From an uncultured Flavobacteriales bacterium (GTDB lineage Bacteria > Bacteroidota > Bacteroidia > Flavobacteriales_D > Sanyastnellaceae), in NCBI GenBank assembly GCA_905478795.1, contig CAJQJX010000027.1, positions 1 through 35,890 on the forward strand: a DNA stretch of 35,890 nt. Reading direction: 5' to 3'. Shown one piece after another: positions 7,723-16,558 of this stretch. The notes under the pieces were generated by a model. The model was not told the origin of the DNA. It saw only the letters and a list, made by a program, of their open reading frames with translations, and ran no database searches. The position numbers were made by a program, and so were the translations under genes. Each line of letters starts with the position of its first letter. Positions within the stretch are counted from its first letter, which is position 1.

Positions 7723-7850
7723 AAACCACACAAAATGGCATCCCAAAAGTCTTAAGAAAACCTATGGGCCATATCGGTGGATCCAAGACCCCATTCCTTT
7801 CTGAATAGGCACTCAAAAGATGGCCAGATGATGACCAGGAGTCGCGTTCC
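7723..7850. other. Intergenic region without detectable gene
   Basis: Together with the leader repeat this is the 165-base gap between the protease start and the end of the oxygenase gene. I see no ORF, RNA gene or strong terminator. The protease promoter should lie here; on the minus strand a GACTTTTGG sequence is a weak -7 candidate. Confidence 0.4.
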
Positions 7851-8753
7851 CTATTTCAGGCCAATCTCCCGCAGTCGGTGGTCAAGAAATTCAGCTGCAG
7901 TCCAAACGGGATAGGCGTTGCTGTCTCCCATAATGGGCCCCAATGGCATAGGTCCTACTGGGTGCAGGAAAAAGGGAAGGCTGTAGCGCGACTGACTCCG
8001 CTGCGGTCCGGCTGGCAACACAACACGGTGGGTTGTGGACCGGAGGATGCCACCGGTGAGGTTCTGCAGCATATCGCCGACGTTGACCGTGAGGTTCTGG
8101 GCGTGGGCGCGAACAGGAATCCAGTCGCCTTCCTTGTCGAGCACTTCGAGTCCGTCCGCAGAGCTGCCTACGAGCAAAGTGATCAGATTGATGTCTTCAT
8201 GGCTTCCCGCCCTTGGAGCATCGGCAGGTGCATCTGGAGCTGGAGGATAGTGCAGCACACGCAAAATGCTGTTTCCGCCTTTGACGAAATCGGCGAAATA
8301 ATGCCGGTCCAAATCAAGCGACAGGGCCACAGCTTCAAGGAGCCGGGCAGCAAGGCTTTCCAGATTGGTGTACAAGGACCGGCTATCAGAGATGAACTCA
8401 GGAACGGCTGGACATTCAGGTTGCTCGTACTTGGTTTGCGCAAAATGGTAGAACTCTTTAAGGTCAGCGCGGGCATCGTCCTTGGCGTGCTCTTGACCGA
8501 AAGGCGTATATCCAAAATTCCCGCCTACTCCAGCAATACTGGCAGCCCTCTTCTCCTCTTCGGAAAGCCCAAAGAACCGCTCGGCGCCTTGATAGGCCGC
8601 TTTGATGTGGGCGTCATCGAGTCCGTGGCCCTCGAGTGTAACAAATCCATAGGTCTCAAAAGCGGACCTCAACTCCAAAGGGAAACTGGACTGGGCTTCT
8701 TCGTTCCCGTCGAGAAATCCTTTGGCATTCAATACTGGAATGGCCTTCTGCAT
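7851..8753 (-). CDS. 2-oxoglutarate/Fe(II) oxygenase, isopenicillin-N-synthase-like
   Basis: A 300-residue cytoplasmic oxygenase of the isopenicillin N synthase/2OG-Fe(II) superfamily. The N-terminal domain (IPVLN...FETYGFVTLEGHGL) is typical of the non-haem dioxygenase N-terminus. Iron ligands are His185 and Asp187 (SHEDINLITLL) and His242 (STTHRVV), and the co-substrate-binding RxS is Arg256-Tyr-Ser258. All key residues are present, so it is probably active. It is the last gene of a four-gene minus-strand run, 30 bases after a glycosyltransferase. The substrate is unknown; hydroxylation of a metabolite is the generic expectation. The name should not be read as evidence for beta-lactam synthesis. 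Confidence 0.88.
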   Translation of the reverse strand: MQKAIPVLNAKGFLDGNEEAQSSFPLELRSAFETYGFVTLEGHGLDDAHIKAAYQGAERFFGLSEEEKRAASIAGVGGNFGYTPFGQEHAKDDARADLKEFYHFAQTKYEQPECPAVPEFISDSRSLYTNLESLAARLLEAVALSLDLDRHYFADFVKGGNSILRVLHYPPAPDAPADAPRAGSHEDINLITLLVGSSADGLEVLDKEGDWIPVRAHAQNLTVNVGDMLQNLTGGILRSTTHRVVLPAGPQRSQSRYSLPFFLHPVGPMPLGPIMGDSNAYPVWTAAEFLDHRLREIGLK

Positions 8754-8783
8754 CTGGTAAAAATAAGTTCATCTCGGCCCCTT

Positions 8784-10013
8784 TCAACGAATGGAGCGGG
8801 CCTGATTCTGCAACAAAGCTACCAAGGGGTGGGATGCAGCTTGCCAAGTAAACTTCTTCTGAACCAGTTCGTGGGCTTTACGGCCCATGAGCCGACGGCG
8901 TTCTTCATCTTGGGAAAGGGAGGCGATCTGGGTCGCAAAAGCATCGGCATCATTGGCCGTGGCTACAGCATCACCGACATCGCACCCCAGTGCACCCAAG
9001 GCTCGGGAAGTGGTCAGGCAAGCACGTTCCAGTGCCATGGCTTCTAAGAGTTTGTTCTGAAGGCCTGTGTTGACCAACATCGGCGCCGCAAAAATGGGCG
9101 CTGCGAGATAGGCCGAACGGATATCTTCCACATCGCCGATCACATCTACGTGTTGAGATGAAAGAGATTTGACAGCCGCTGTCGGTTGGGCTCCGCAGAC
9201 AAGCAATCTCAGTGGGCGTCCCATGATGCGCTCAAAAGCAGGGGCCACATCCTGGGCTAAAAAACGGGCAGCGACCACATTTGGTGCATACCCCAGGTTG
9301 CCACAAAACGACACGTCATAATGGGCGTGATTGGCGCCAGTAAGCACTGGAGGTATGGCCTTTGGCGAAAAAAACTGAGTATCCACGCCATTGGGCACCA
9401 CGGTGACACACGTCTTGTCAGGGTGGGGTAAGAGTTGCCGATCCTGCTCCGAAATGATGGTGCAGGCATCGAAATATTGCGGCATGCGATGCTCATAACG
9501 CAGCAGGCGTCGGCCTTCCTCTCTGAGCAGGGGTTTCTTCCACCAGGGTGCGCGCTCAGCCTCTCGCTCAGCACCGGCGTGCAGCGTGTCCATGATGTCC
9601 AAAACATGCGGAACAGCATCGAGGTCTTTGACATACTCAGCCGTCCTCACCATTTGGGCCAAAAGAACATCAGGTTGTCCCCTGAGGATGTGCTGACGAA
9701 TGGAACGGATCAGACGCCGCTCTGTGAAGAGCAGCACCTGGAAGGGGCGCCGAGAAAATACAGACCACCCCAGTCGAACGGCGGCTTTCCACCATTTCAG
9801 CTTGTGCACCGTGACCTTTGAACACCTTCCTTTGATGGCCTTGAGGTCCTCAGAGGGAATCTGACGGAAAGTCAAACAATGCAGGTCCACTTCGAAATGC
9901 TGGTGCAGCACCTCCAGTTGGTGAAAAATCCGGAGCCGGTCACCCTTGTTGAGCGGCAGCGGAAAACGCGGAGTCAGCACCGCCAAACGAGGCTTTCGGT
10001 CAGATGCGGACAT
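8784..10013 (-). CDS. Glycosyltransferase, GT4-like
   Basis: A 409-residue GT-B fold glycosyltransferase. The N-terminal half starts LAVLTPRFPLPLNKGDRLRIFHQLEVL, typical of enzymes related to the TIGR03087 group. The C-terminal half carries the nucleotide-sugar-binding region VDIIGDVEDIRSAY-like segment (VDVIGDVEDIRSAYLAA), then APMLVNTGLQNKLLEAMAL, where the conserved Glu binds the sugar donor. No signal peptide. The start at 10013 (MSASDRKPRL) is preferred over upstream Met codons; it leaves a 14-base overlap with the preceding glycosyltransferase, suggesting coupling. Probable role: building a cell-surface or secreted glycan; donor and acceptor unknown. Confidence 0.87.
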   Translation of the reverse strand: MSASDRKPRLAVLTPRFPLPLNKGDRLRIFHQLEVLHQHFEVDLHCLTFRQIPSEDLKAIKGRCSKVTVHKLKWWKAAVRLGWSVFSRRPFQVLLFTERRLIRSIRQHILRGQPDVLLAQMVRTAEYVKDLDAVPHVLDIMDTLHAGAEREAERAPWWKKPLLREEGRRLLRYEHRMPQYFDACTIISEQDRQLLPHPDKTCVTVVPNGVDTQFFSPKAIPPVLTGANHAHYDVSFCGNLGYAPNVVAARFLAQDVAPAFERIMGRPLRLLVCGAQPTAAVKSLSSQHVDVIGDVEDIRSAYLAAPIFAAPMLVNTGLQNKLLEAMALERACLTTSRALGALGCDVGDAVATANDADAFATQIASLSQDEERRRLMGRKAHELVQKKFTWQAASHPLVALLQNQARSIR

Positions 10014-11220
10014 GTTGACCATAAAATTCAAGCAATTCCGCGCCGATTTTGTCTTGGTCAAATGACGTGGTGGCCACTTTCACTCCCGCTTCAGAAAGTC
10101 CTTTGAGCCGGCTGGAGTCATTGAGCAAGTCAATGATGGCTTGGGCTAAATTTTCGGGTTCACTTTGGACCAAGCAGTCCTTGTCTGTGATTTCAAGCCC
10201 CTGAATGCCCATGGTTGTCGAGGCCACTGGAATGCCTCGGCTAAAGGCCTCCACAATTTTGACGCGAATTCCAGCGCCTCTGAGCAAGGGAACCACCAAT
10301 AGATCATGCTGCTCAGCAAAAGTCCCGGCGTTTTCCACTTCTCCGTGATTGAAGAGGCCAGGAACGTCTATCCACTTTTGGGGGTCCAACCCTTTACCGG
10401 CGAGGTGAAATTCGGAATGGGGATGCGCTTGCAGCACTTGTGGCCAAACTTCTCTCAAGAACCAGCTGACTCCCTCTTTGTTGGGGCCCCAATCCATGGC
10501 GCCCAGGTGGAACATCTTGACCCCCTTTCGAGGGTTTGATGTGGGCATTGGAGGAGGGGCATTTTTGACCTTTTCGGGCGCCTTTATGCCAAATCCAGCG
10601 ACGTGTATTGGGCCAGAAAAACCCCAGTTGCGGTAGCCATTTCCCTCCTCTGAACTGATGGCTACGATGGTGTCCACCTTGTCTAACACCATTTTCTCGT
10701 AGCGTTCGAGCACATTGGTCATGTGCCGCAGCGCGAGGCGATAAAAGAAGTTTTGTGCCGCCTTCCAACGCTGCTCCCAAATCTGAAATTCGTGGTTGTG
10801 ACTCCGAAGCGAAATGAGCGCTGTAGGCGCGTGCATTCGGATGACATCGATGTATGGTGTGGTATACAGGCTTTCGAGGTGCACCACATCGAAGCGTTCG
10901 CGAGAGAGAATGCGCTTCAGCACCATGGCGAACTGGTGGCTGTAGAACCGAGAAATATTGTACGATTCTCCGTTGAGCAATGCGATGTACGCTGCCCGGA
11001 CATCCAAGTCCGTTTCTAACGGGACACCCTCGAGGTCGACTTGCTCTAAATAGCCCGAGTCTATAGACTCCAAATCCAGCGGGTGCTTCCGTGTGAATGC
11101 ACTCAACAATTTCACTTGAGCCCCATTGTTCAGGAGTCCATTTGTGATCGCATTCATGGCCAAACAGCCACCATCAACTGCAGGGCGGGGAGGTTTGTGG
11201 CAAATCTGGAGAATGCGCAT
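10000..11220 (-). CDS. Glycosyltransferase, GT4-like
   Basis: A 406-residue GT-B glycosyltransferase. It opens MRILQICHKPPRPAVDGGC, a nucleotide-binding beta strand with a Gly-rich loop. The C-terminal donor-binding domain contains VPLLRGAGIRVKIVEAFSRGIPVAST (the E-x7-E-like region) and a terminal Ala-rich helix. The ATG at 11220 is chosen because the sequence before it (open to 11268) would run into the permease gene. It lies 11 bases after that gene and overlaps the next glycosyltransferase by 14 bases. The two proteins share an overall pattern and could act in sequence on one glycan, but this is inference. Confidence 0.87.
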   Translation of the reverse strand: MRILQICHKPPRPAVDGGCLAMNAITNGLLNNGAQVKLLSAFTRKHPLDLESIDSGYLEQVDLEGVPLETDLDVRAAYIALLNGESYNISRFYSHQFAMVLKRILSRERFDVVHLESLYTTPYIDVIRMHAPTALISLRSHNHEFQIWEQRWKAAQNFFYRLALRHMTNVLERYEKMVLDKVDTIVAISSEEGNGYRNWGFSGPIHVAGFGIKAPEKVKNAPPPMPTSNPRKGVKMFHLGAMDWGPNKEGVSWFLREVWPQVLQAHPHSEFHLAGKGLDPQKWIDVPGLFNHGEVENAGTFAEQHDLLVVPLLRGAGIRVKIVEAFSRGIPVASTTMGIQGLEITDKDCLVQSEPENLAQAIIDLLNDSSRLKGLSEAGVKVATTSFDQDKIGAELLEFYGQHVRI

Positions 11221-11231
11221 CGACCGTGAAG

Positions 11232-12635
11232 TTATCGGCTGCTGCGCAAGCGGGCGAATGGGCGCCAAGAAATTTCACGGGCAGCCCTCAAATTGAGCAT
11301 GATCGCAGCAGGAATCATGAAGATGGTGCCCAACCACATGCCCCAAGCAGGCGTCAACGTTCCAGAGCGCACCATCCGTTCCCCCATGATCGTGATGATG
11401 TAGTAGAGCACAAACAACAGGATCGCCAAAACGGTAGGCAGCCCCAAGCCTCCTTTACGAATGATGGCGCCGAGTGGAGCGCCGATCAAAAAGAGCAGGA
11501 TACATGCCGAAGCCAAAAAGAGCTTGCGGTGCCATTCGATGGCATGTCGGTCAGATAAGGTTCGCTTTGACATCCGTTCGCTGCTTTGGTTTTCAGCGGT
11601 TTGAATGGCATTGCGCAGCATGTCGGAGGCGGCATCGTGCACCCTGCGTTCTGCGGCCGGTCCAAGCCGTGTCAGCCAATCCGTATGCACGGTAGAGGTG
11701 TCCACACCAAAAATGGGTTTATCGGAATGAACAGGTTTGTTCATACTTCGCTGGCCAAAATCTTGCAAGGCGATGGCCATCTGGGCGCGTTCCTTCTCCA
11801 ATGAGTCAATGGCCGCCTCCAATTGGCCCAAGCTCATCATTTCATAGGCGCGTTTGAACAAGGCTTCATCGGCTTTTGCAAAGTCAAGGCTGCTCAAATC
11901 GATGCGAATCCGTTGGGTATCAAATAGGGTTTTCAGGTGGGGGTAGGTCCGGTCCCGTTGCCGCACCCCAGGCTCCTGTCTTTCCTCATGGCTTGAGCCT
12001 TTGGCGAGGTCGAGTATCAAGAACCGCCCGGTTGGAGAGGTGCGCATGGTTCCACTTTGCGCCTTGATGACGAGTCCTGCGCCCTCCCGGGTCCCGCCGT
12101 GGTGGTGAATCAAGACGTCTTGCAGACCGCCGGTTTCTTGGTCCACCTTGGCGGCCCGAATGGCATAACCGTCAATGCCATTATAAAACACCCCGTCTTC
12201 AAGATTGAGCGTAGGTTTTTTGCGGGTAACGCTGTACAACAGGGTGCGAAACTTGAGGTTCGCAACGGGCCAGGCATAGTTGGCAAAGACCAAGGCGCCT
12301 CCGGCCACAAACATCATGGAGATCAGGAGCGGCCTGAGGATGCGCCCCAAACGCATGCCCGAAGACTTGAGTGCGGTCAATTCTTGGTGTTCCGCCATGG
12401 CCCCCAGCGTCATGATGCTGCTCATCAAGATGGCCAGCGGCAGCGCCAGGTTGACCAATCGTGCAGAAGCGTACAGCAGCAATTCGAGCACCACATGAAT
12501 GGCCAGCCCCTTGCCAATCAGCTCATCGGCATATACCCAGAGGAACTGCATGTCCAAAAAGAACAGCGCCACCAGGAAAGTGATGATGAAGGGGCCCAAA
12601 AAAGAGCGAAGAAGGAGCCGGGTAGTGCGCTTCAA
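11232..12635 (-). CDS. LptF/LptG-family permease
   Basis: A 467-residue inner-membrane protein of the YjgP/YjgQ (LptF/LptG) family, the permease part of the machine that extracts lipopolysaccharide from the inner membrane. Family hallmarks are LLLRSFLGPFIITFLVALFFLDMQFLW (first helix), LPLAILMSSIMTLGAMAEHQELTALKSSGM, a large periplasmic beta-jellyroll region in the middle, and three C-terminal helices. The frame is open to a TTG at 12695. The internal TTG at 12635 (Leu/Met-KRTTRLLLRSF) gives the normal family N-terminus and leaves room for a promoter; neither start is certain. First gene of a run with two glycosyltransferases and an oxygenase. Confidence 0.88.
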   Translation of the reverse strand: MKRTTRLLLRSFLGPFIITFLVALFFLDMQFLWVYADELIGKGLAIHVVLELLLYASARLVNLALPLAILMSSIMTLGAMAEHQELTALKSSGMRLGRILRPLLISMMFVAGGALVFANYAWPVANLKFRTLLYSVTRKKPTLNLEDGVFYNGIDGYAIRAAKVDQETGGLQDVLIHHHGGTREGAGLVIKAQSGTMRTSPTGRFLILDLAKGSSHEERQEPGVRQRDRTYPHLKTLFDTQRIRIDLSSLDFAKADEALFKRAYEMMSLGQLEAAIDSLEKERAQMAIALQDFGQRSMNKPVHSDKPIFGVDTSTVHTDWLTRLGPAAERRVHDAASDMLRNAIQTAENQSSERMSKRTLSDRHAIEWHRKLFLASACILLFLIGAPLGAIIRKGGLGLPTVLAILLFVLYYIITIMGERMVRSGTLTPAWGMWLGTIFMIPAAIMLNLRAAREISWRPFARLRSSR

Positions 12636-12691
12636 AGCGGGCGTATCGTTGACAATCAGTAGGGAGATTGATAGGTTTCCCCCAACAGCGT

Positions 12692-12710
12692 GCAAGATTG
12701 CCTAATTTTC
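12692..12710. promoter_or_regulatory. Divergent -7 candidates between permease and DPP III genes
   Basis: On the minus strand CAATCTTGC (12692-12700) is a degenerate TAnnTTTGC reading toward the permease. On the plus strand TAATTTTC (12703-12710) is a 7/8 match to TAnnTTTG reading toward the peptidase, 19 bases before its ATG. If real, the minus element excludes the TTG at 12695 as permease start. Confidence 0.3.
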
Positions 12711-12729
12711 GCGCATCAAGCCAAGAGCG

Positions 12730-14832
12730 ATGCACAACAATTCCCACAACACCGGTGGATTCTCCACCAAATTTCTGGCGTTATTCATCCCAGCCCTTCT
12801 GATGATGGGGTGTGGAGAACCCTCACCGGACCTCGGTGAAGACGGCATGGCTGCAGAAACAATCGACAAGATGGCCGGAGAGCCAGATGCCAATGGTTTT
12901 GTCTGGCAGACCGAGCAATTCGCTGATCTCAAGCTGATTCGCTACCAAGTAGGAGGGTGGAATAAACTGTCAGATGACCAGCGCAAACTGGCCTATTGCC
13001 TGACGCAAGCGGGATTGAGCGGTCGTGATATCATGTATGACCAGAACAACCGATACAACCTGCGCGTCCGTCACATGCTGGACGAAGCACACCGCAATTT
13101 TGCGGGAGATCGGTCCACAAAGGGCTGGCAGCGGTTCCACACTTTTGCCAAGCGGGTGTGGTTCTCAAATGGCATTCACCACCACTATTCGAATGCCAAG
13201 TTGATGCCGGAATGCAGCCGGGCTTACTTTGAATTCGTTCTAGAGAACAGCGGTTTAGCCGATGGGGAAGGCCATGCTGAAGTGCTGGACATGCTGTACG
13301 ATCCAAGCCGCGAGTCCAAGAAGGTTGAGCTCGATGCTACCAAAGGCTTGGTGGAATCCAGTGCCATCAATTTCTACGCCCCTGACGTGAGCACCGAAGA
13401 GGCCCAGGCCTTCTTTGCCAACTACGCTGTGGACCGCAACAAGCCCGTGGAAAAAGGCTTAAACAGCCGCCTGATCAAAGATGCCGATGGCAATGTGGTA
13501 GAGGATGTGTACAAAGTGGGAGGGCTCTACGGTGAGGCCTTGGAGAAAGTCTGCTACTGGTTGAAGGAAGCCCAGAAGTACGCAGAGAACGACAAGCAAG
13601 GTGCGGCTTTGCGTCACTTGGTGGACTACTACCGCACAGGCGATTTGGAAAAATGGAGCCTGTATAACATCAACTGGGTGCGCGACACCGAAGGGGACAT
13701 CGATTACATCAATGGCTTTGTGGAAGTCTACAACGACCCACTCGGCTTTACCGGAAGCTATGAGACGGTGGTTCAAATCAAGGACTTCGAAGCGTCTGAG
13801 CGAATGGCTGTCATGATGGACAATGCGCAGTGGTTCGAAGACCACATGCCGTTCATGGACGCACACAAGAAGAGCAAGGTCGTGGGCATCACGTACAACG
13901 TGGTGAACGTGGTTGGAGAAGCCGGGGATGCTTCTCCCAGCACCCCGATTGGTGTCAATTTGCCCAACGCGAACTGGATTCGCACCATGCATGGTTCAAA
14001 GAGCGTCAGCTTGGGCAACATCATCGATGCGTACGACAAGGCAGGAGGTTCCGGAATCACGGACGAATTTGCTTTTGATGATGTAGAAAAGGCCCGCGCG
14101 GGCGCTCACGGAAGTTTGGCAGGCAAGATCCATACCGCATTTCACGAAGTCATTGGCCACGCGAGCGGACAGCTTGAACCGGGAGTCGAAGAGCCTGCCA
14201 GCACGCTCAAAGAATATGCCAGCACCATGGAGGAAGGACGTGCCGACTTGGTGGCCTTGTATTTCATGCTCGACGAGAAGCTCATCGAGTTGGAATTGGT
14301 CAAAAACTTGGAGACTGGCCGTTGCGAATATGACAGCTACATCCGCAATGGCATGTTGATGCAGTTGCGCCGTTTGGAGCTGGGTGAGAACATCGAGGAA
14401 GCCCACATGAGGAACCGCGCTTGGGTGAGCCATTGGGTGGTAGAGCAGGCTGCAGCAGACAACAGTATCCGTGAGATCAATAGGGATGGCAAAACCTATT
14501 ACAACATCGAGGATTACGACCGAGTGCGGGCCTTGTTCGGAGAGCTTCTCCGCGAAGTTCAGCGCATCAAGTCACAAGGGGATTATGAAGCAGCCAAGGC
14601 GTTGGTCGAAGGATACGGTGTCAAGGTCGACCCGGCCATTCACCAAGAAGTGCTGACGCGCTCTGAGGCTTTAGGCATCGCACCATATGGCGGCTTCATC
14701 AACCCGCAATTGGAAGCGGTGACCAACGAAGCAGGGGAGATTGTGGATGTCAAATTGACCTACCCTGAGGATTTCACTGAGCAAATGCTTGGATACGACG
14801 ATCAGTACAACTTCTTGCCCCTCGAAAATTGA
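12730..14832 (+). CDS. Dipeptidyl peptidase III-like zinc metallopeptidase (M49), lipoprotein
   Basis: A 700-residue peptidase of family M49. The signature HEXXGH is HEVIGH at residues 472-477, with the third zinc ligand in the downstream EEGRAD motif (Glu501/502, corresponding to EECRAE of characterised enzymes). M49 enzymes release N-terminal dipeptides from short peptides. The N-terminus is a lipoprotein signal: hydrophobic FSTKFLALFIPALLMMGC with Cys28 as the lipidation site, so the enzyme is exported and membrane-anchored, unlike cytosolic eukaryotic DPP III. Length is typical of the family. It is transcribed divergently from the permease gene, and its stop overlaps the start of a small gene by one base (TGATG). 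Confidence 0.92.
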   Translation: MHNNSHNTGGFSTKFLALFIPALLMMGCGEPSPDLGEDGMAAETIDKMAGEPDANGFVWQTEQFADLKLIRYQVGGWNKLSDDQRKLAYCLTQAGLSGRDIMYDQNNRYNLRVRHMLDEAHRNFAGDRSTKGWQRFHTFAKRVWFSNGIHHHYSNAKLMPECSRAYFEFVLENSGLADGEGHAEVLDMLYDPSRESKKVELDATKGLVESSAINFYAPDVSTEEAQAFFANYAVDRNKPVEKGLNSRLIKDADGNVVEDVYKVGGLYGEALEKVCYWLKEAQKYAENDKQGAALRHLVDYYRTGDLEKWSLYNINWVRDTEGDIDYINGFVEVYNDPLGFTGSYETVVQIKDFEASERMAVMMDNAQWFEDHMPFMDAHKKSKVVGITYNVVNVVGEAGDASPSTPIGVNLPNANWIRTMHGSKSVSLGNIIDAYDKAGGSGITDEFAFDDVEKARAGAHGSLAGKIHTAFHEVIGHASGQLEPGVEEPASTLKEYASTMEEGRADLVALYFMLDEKLIELELVKNLETGRCEYDSYIRNGMLMQLRRLELGENIEEAHMRNRAWVSHWVVEQAAADNSIREINRDGKTYYNIEDYDRVRALFGELLREVQRIKSQGDYEAAKALVEGYGVKVDPAIHQEVLTRSEALGIAPYGGFINPQLEAVTNEAGEIVDVKLTYPEDFTEQMLGYDDQYNFLPLEN

Positions 14833-15125
14833 TGGGAGCGGACAATTCACCAGATAAAGAAGGGGCTTTCGCCGCGCGCAAGCTGGCATTGATTGACGCT
14901 GTTTTATCGCTGGAACAAGAGGAAGACCTGGGGACTTTGGAGTCGTCAGTTCAAGCGCTGCAGGAGAGCATTCGTGCCAGACAATTGGTCATTGGGTATC
15001 TGCCCAATGGCAATGTGGTGCTCAAGCAACGCTTTCTGGACCGTCTGCGTCATACACTACAAGATCTCAACCACGATGAATACGTCACCCTTCCTGAACT
15101 TGAGCAGCGCGCCGCAGACTGGTAA
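14832..15125 (+). CDS. Small antitoxin-like protein without a partner toxin
   Basis: A 97-residue protein whose layout resembles a common Bacteroidota antitoxin/addiction-module component: an N-terminal helix KLALIDAVLSLEQEEDL, a mid segment VIGYLPNGNVVLKQRFLDRL, and the ending VTLPELEQRAADW. In typical relatives the middle reads like a swapped IGxxxxGxxxxxxxF and the end like TxEELExxxxxW. No ParE/RelE-type toxin gene lies on either side: DPP III precedes it with a one-base stop/start overlap, and a secreted protein gene follows within two bases. It may be an orphan antitoxin or a regulator that has taken another role. The resemblance is from memory of family patterns. Confidence 0.6.
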   Translation: MGADNSPDKEGAFAARKLALIDAVLSLEQEEDLGTLESSVQALQESIRARQLVIGYLPNGNVVLKQRFLDRLRHTLQDLNHDEYVTLPELEQRAADW

Positions 15126-15126
15126 T

Positions 15127-16548
15127 ATGCGGAGTGTCATGCGCCTGTTTTGGGCTGTTTTTATTGGGGTTCAAGCGGTATCGGTCTCAGCCCAAGTTCC
15201 GTGTGAAGATGGGCTGGCAGGGGAGTACCCTTGCGATGGAATGGACCTGATGAGCGTTCGTTCGTTCGAAGAATTGGGCGGGGTACCTCCAGGCAACGGC
15301 AACGACTGTTGGGGGTGGACCCGCGAAGGAAGGGAGTTCGTTTTGTTTGGACGGAGCGATGGCACTTCTATCGTGGAGATCACGGATCCTGTCAATCCAG
15401 TAATGGTGGGGAATGTGCCCACAGCTTCTGTGCCCAGCCTGTGGAGGGACATCAAGGTGATTGGCGATGTCGCCTACATCGTGAGTGAGGCCGGAGAACA
15501 TGGCATGCAGGCCATTGACTTGGAGCAAGTACTGACCATGGAGCCCATGTCCAATGTCCCTTTGCTATCGTGGTATACTGGATTTGGTGGCGCCCACAAC
15601 ATTGCGGCGAACCCTGAAACAAATTATGTGTACGGCATCGGAACGAGCACTTTCAATGGAGGCTTGCACATTGTTGACGTGTCCAACCCCAGCAATCCCA
15701 CCTTGGCGGGGGCTTGGGAGGAAGCGTACATCCACGACGCACAGGTTGTAGTCTACAACGGCCCTGATCCCGACCACGTGGGCAAGGAAATTGCATTTGC
15801 GTTCAGTGGTTTCAGTGGCTTTCATATTGTGGATGTCGCAGACAAAACCGATTGTCAAACGATTGCATCCATCGCCAATGAGAACTGGGTCTACACGCAC
15901 CAAGGGTGGTTGACCGAAGACCAAAGGTTTGTCCTGGTCAACGATGAAATGGATGAGGGTTCGGGACAGGCTGAATTCACGCGCACATGGGTGCTGAACG
16001 TTCAGGATTTAGACAATCCAGAGGTCCTGGGTTTTTATGAGGGCCCCTTATCGGTCACCGACCACAACCTTTACACGCACCAGGGATTGGCGTATCAGGC
16101 CAACTACTACGCAGGAATACAGGTGTGGGACATCATCAACCCAGAAGCGCTGGAATTCGAGCAGGTGGCATTTTTTGATACCAATCCATTTAGCAACCAG
16201 ACGGGCACCAGCGGAGGGGCCTGGAACGTCTATCCCTATTTCGAAAGTGGCAACATTGCCATCAGCACCCAAAGCCACCTCTTCATTGTGGCGCCATCGG
16301 AACCGCTTTCTGCAGTGCACGAGGCATCATTGTCGTTGGATTTGAGAATGGGGAATGGCGTGGTCCAAATGACCTGCGACGGGTTTGACATGCAAACGCT
16401 CTCTGTTTTCGATGCCATGGGCCGACTGAAAACGGAGTGGCTGGCCTTGCCTGGAGGCACCATGACTTGGGCAGTGTCCGATTGGGCTCCCGGTGTCTAT
16501 GTGGTGAGGAGCACGAATGGCGCTCAGGCGCGGTTCGTGGTGAAATAA
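15127..16548 (+). CDS. Secreted choice-of-anchor B / LVIVD-repeat protein with T9SS sorting domain
   Basis: A 473-residue secreted protein. The N-terminal signal (MRLFWAVFIGVQAVSVSAQ) is followed by a region of LVIVD-like beta-propeller repeats, seen as recurring units of the type GLHIVDVSNPSNPTLAGAW and FHIVDVADKTD, and by SDGTSIVEITDPVNPVMVG. This layout is that of 'choice-of-anchor B' proteins. The last ~75 residues form a T9SS type A sorting domain ending in WAPGVYVVRSTNG...FVVK, which would direct the protein to the surface or medium. The longer open frame from 14893 overlaps the antitoxin-like gene, so the ATG at 15127, or 15139, is used. Likely cotranscribed with that gene. Ligand unknown. 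Confidence 0.87.
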   Translation: MRSVMRLFWAVFIGVQAVSVSAQVPCEDGLAGEYPCDGMDLMSVRSFEELGGVPPGNGNDCWGWTREGREFVLFGRSDGTSIVEITDPVNPVMVGNVPTASVPSLWRDIKVIGDVAYIVSEAGEHGMQAIDLEQVLTMEPMSNVPLLSWYTGFGGAHNIAANPETNYVYGIGTSTFNGGLHIVDVSNPSNPTLAGAWEEAYIHDAQVVVYNGPDPDHVGKEIAFAFSGFSGFHIVDVADKTDCQTIASIANENWVYTHQGWLTEDQRFVLVNDEMDEGSGQAEFTRTWVLNVQDLDNPEVLGFYEGPLSVTDHNLYTHQGLAYQANYYAGIQVWDIINPEALEFEQVAFFDTNPFSNQTGTSGGAWNVYPYFESGNIAISTQSHLFIVAPSEPLSAVHEASLSLDLRMGNGVVQMTCDGFDMQTLSVFDAMGRLKTEWLALPGGTMTWAVSDWAPGVYVVRSTNGAQARFVVK

Positions 16549-16558
16549 CGCGGATTTC

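Noticed and set aside
7851-8753. Beta-lactam biosynthesis gene (isopenicillin N synthase)
   Set aside because: Only the generic iron and 2OG ligands are seen; no ACV synthetase or other antibiotic genes nearby.
7878-9047. 389-codon plus-strand open frame opposite the oxygenase and glycosyltransferase genes
   Set aside because: Antisense to two clear enzyme genes with intact catalytic motifs; no recognisable domains of its own. Long antisense frames are expected at this base composition.
12057-12662. 201-codon plus-strand frame opposite the permease gene
   Set aside because: Low-complexity Gln/His-rich shadow of a membrane-protein gene.
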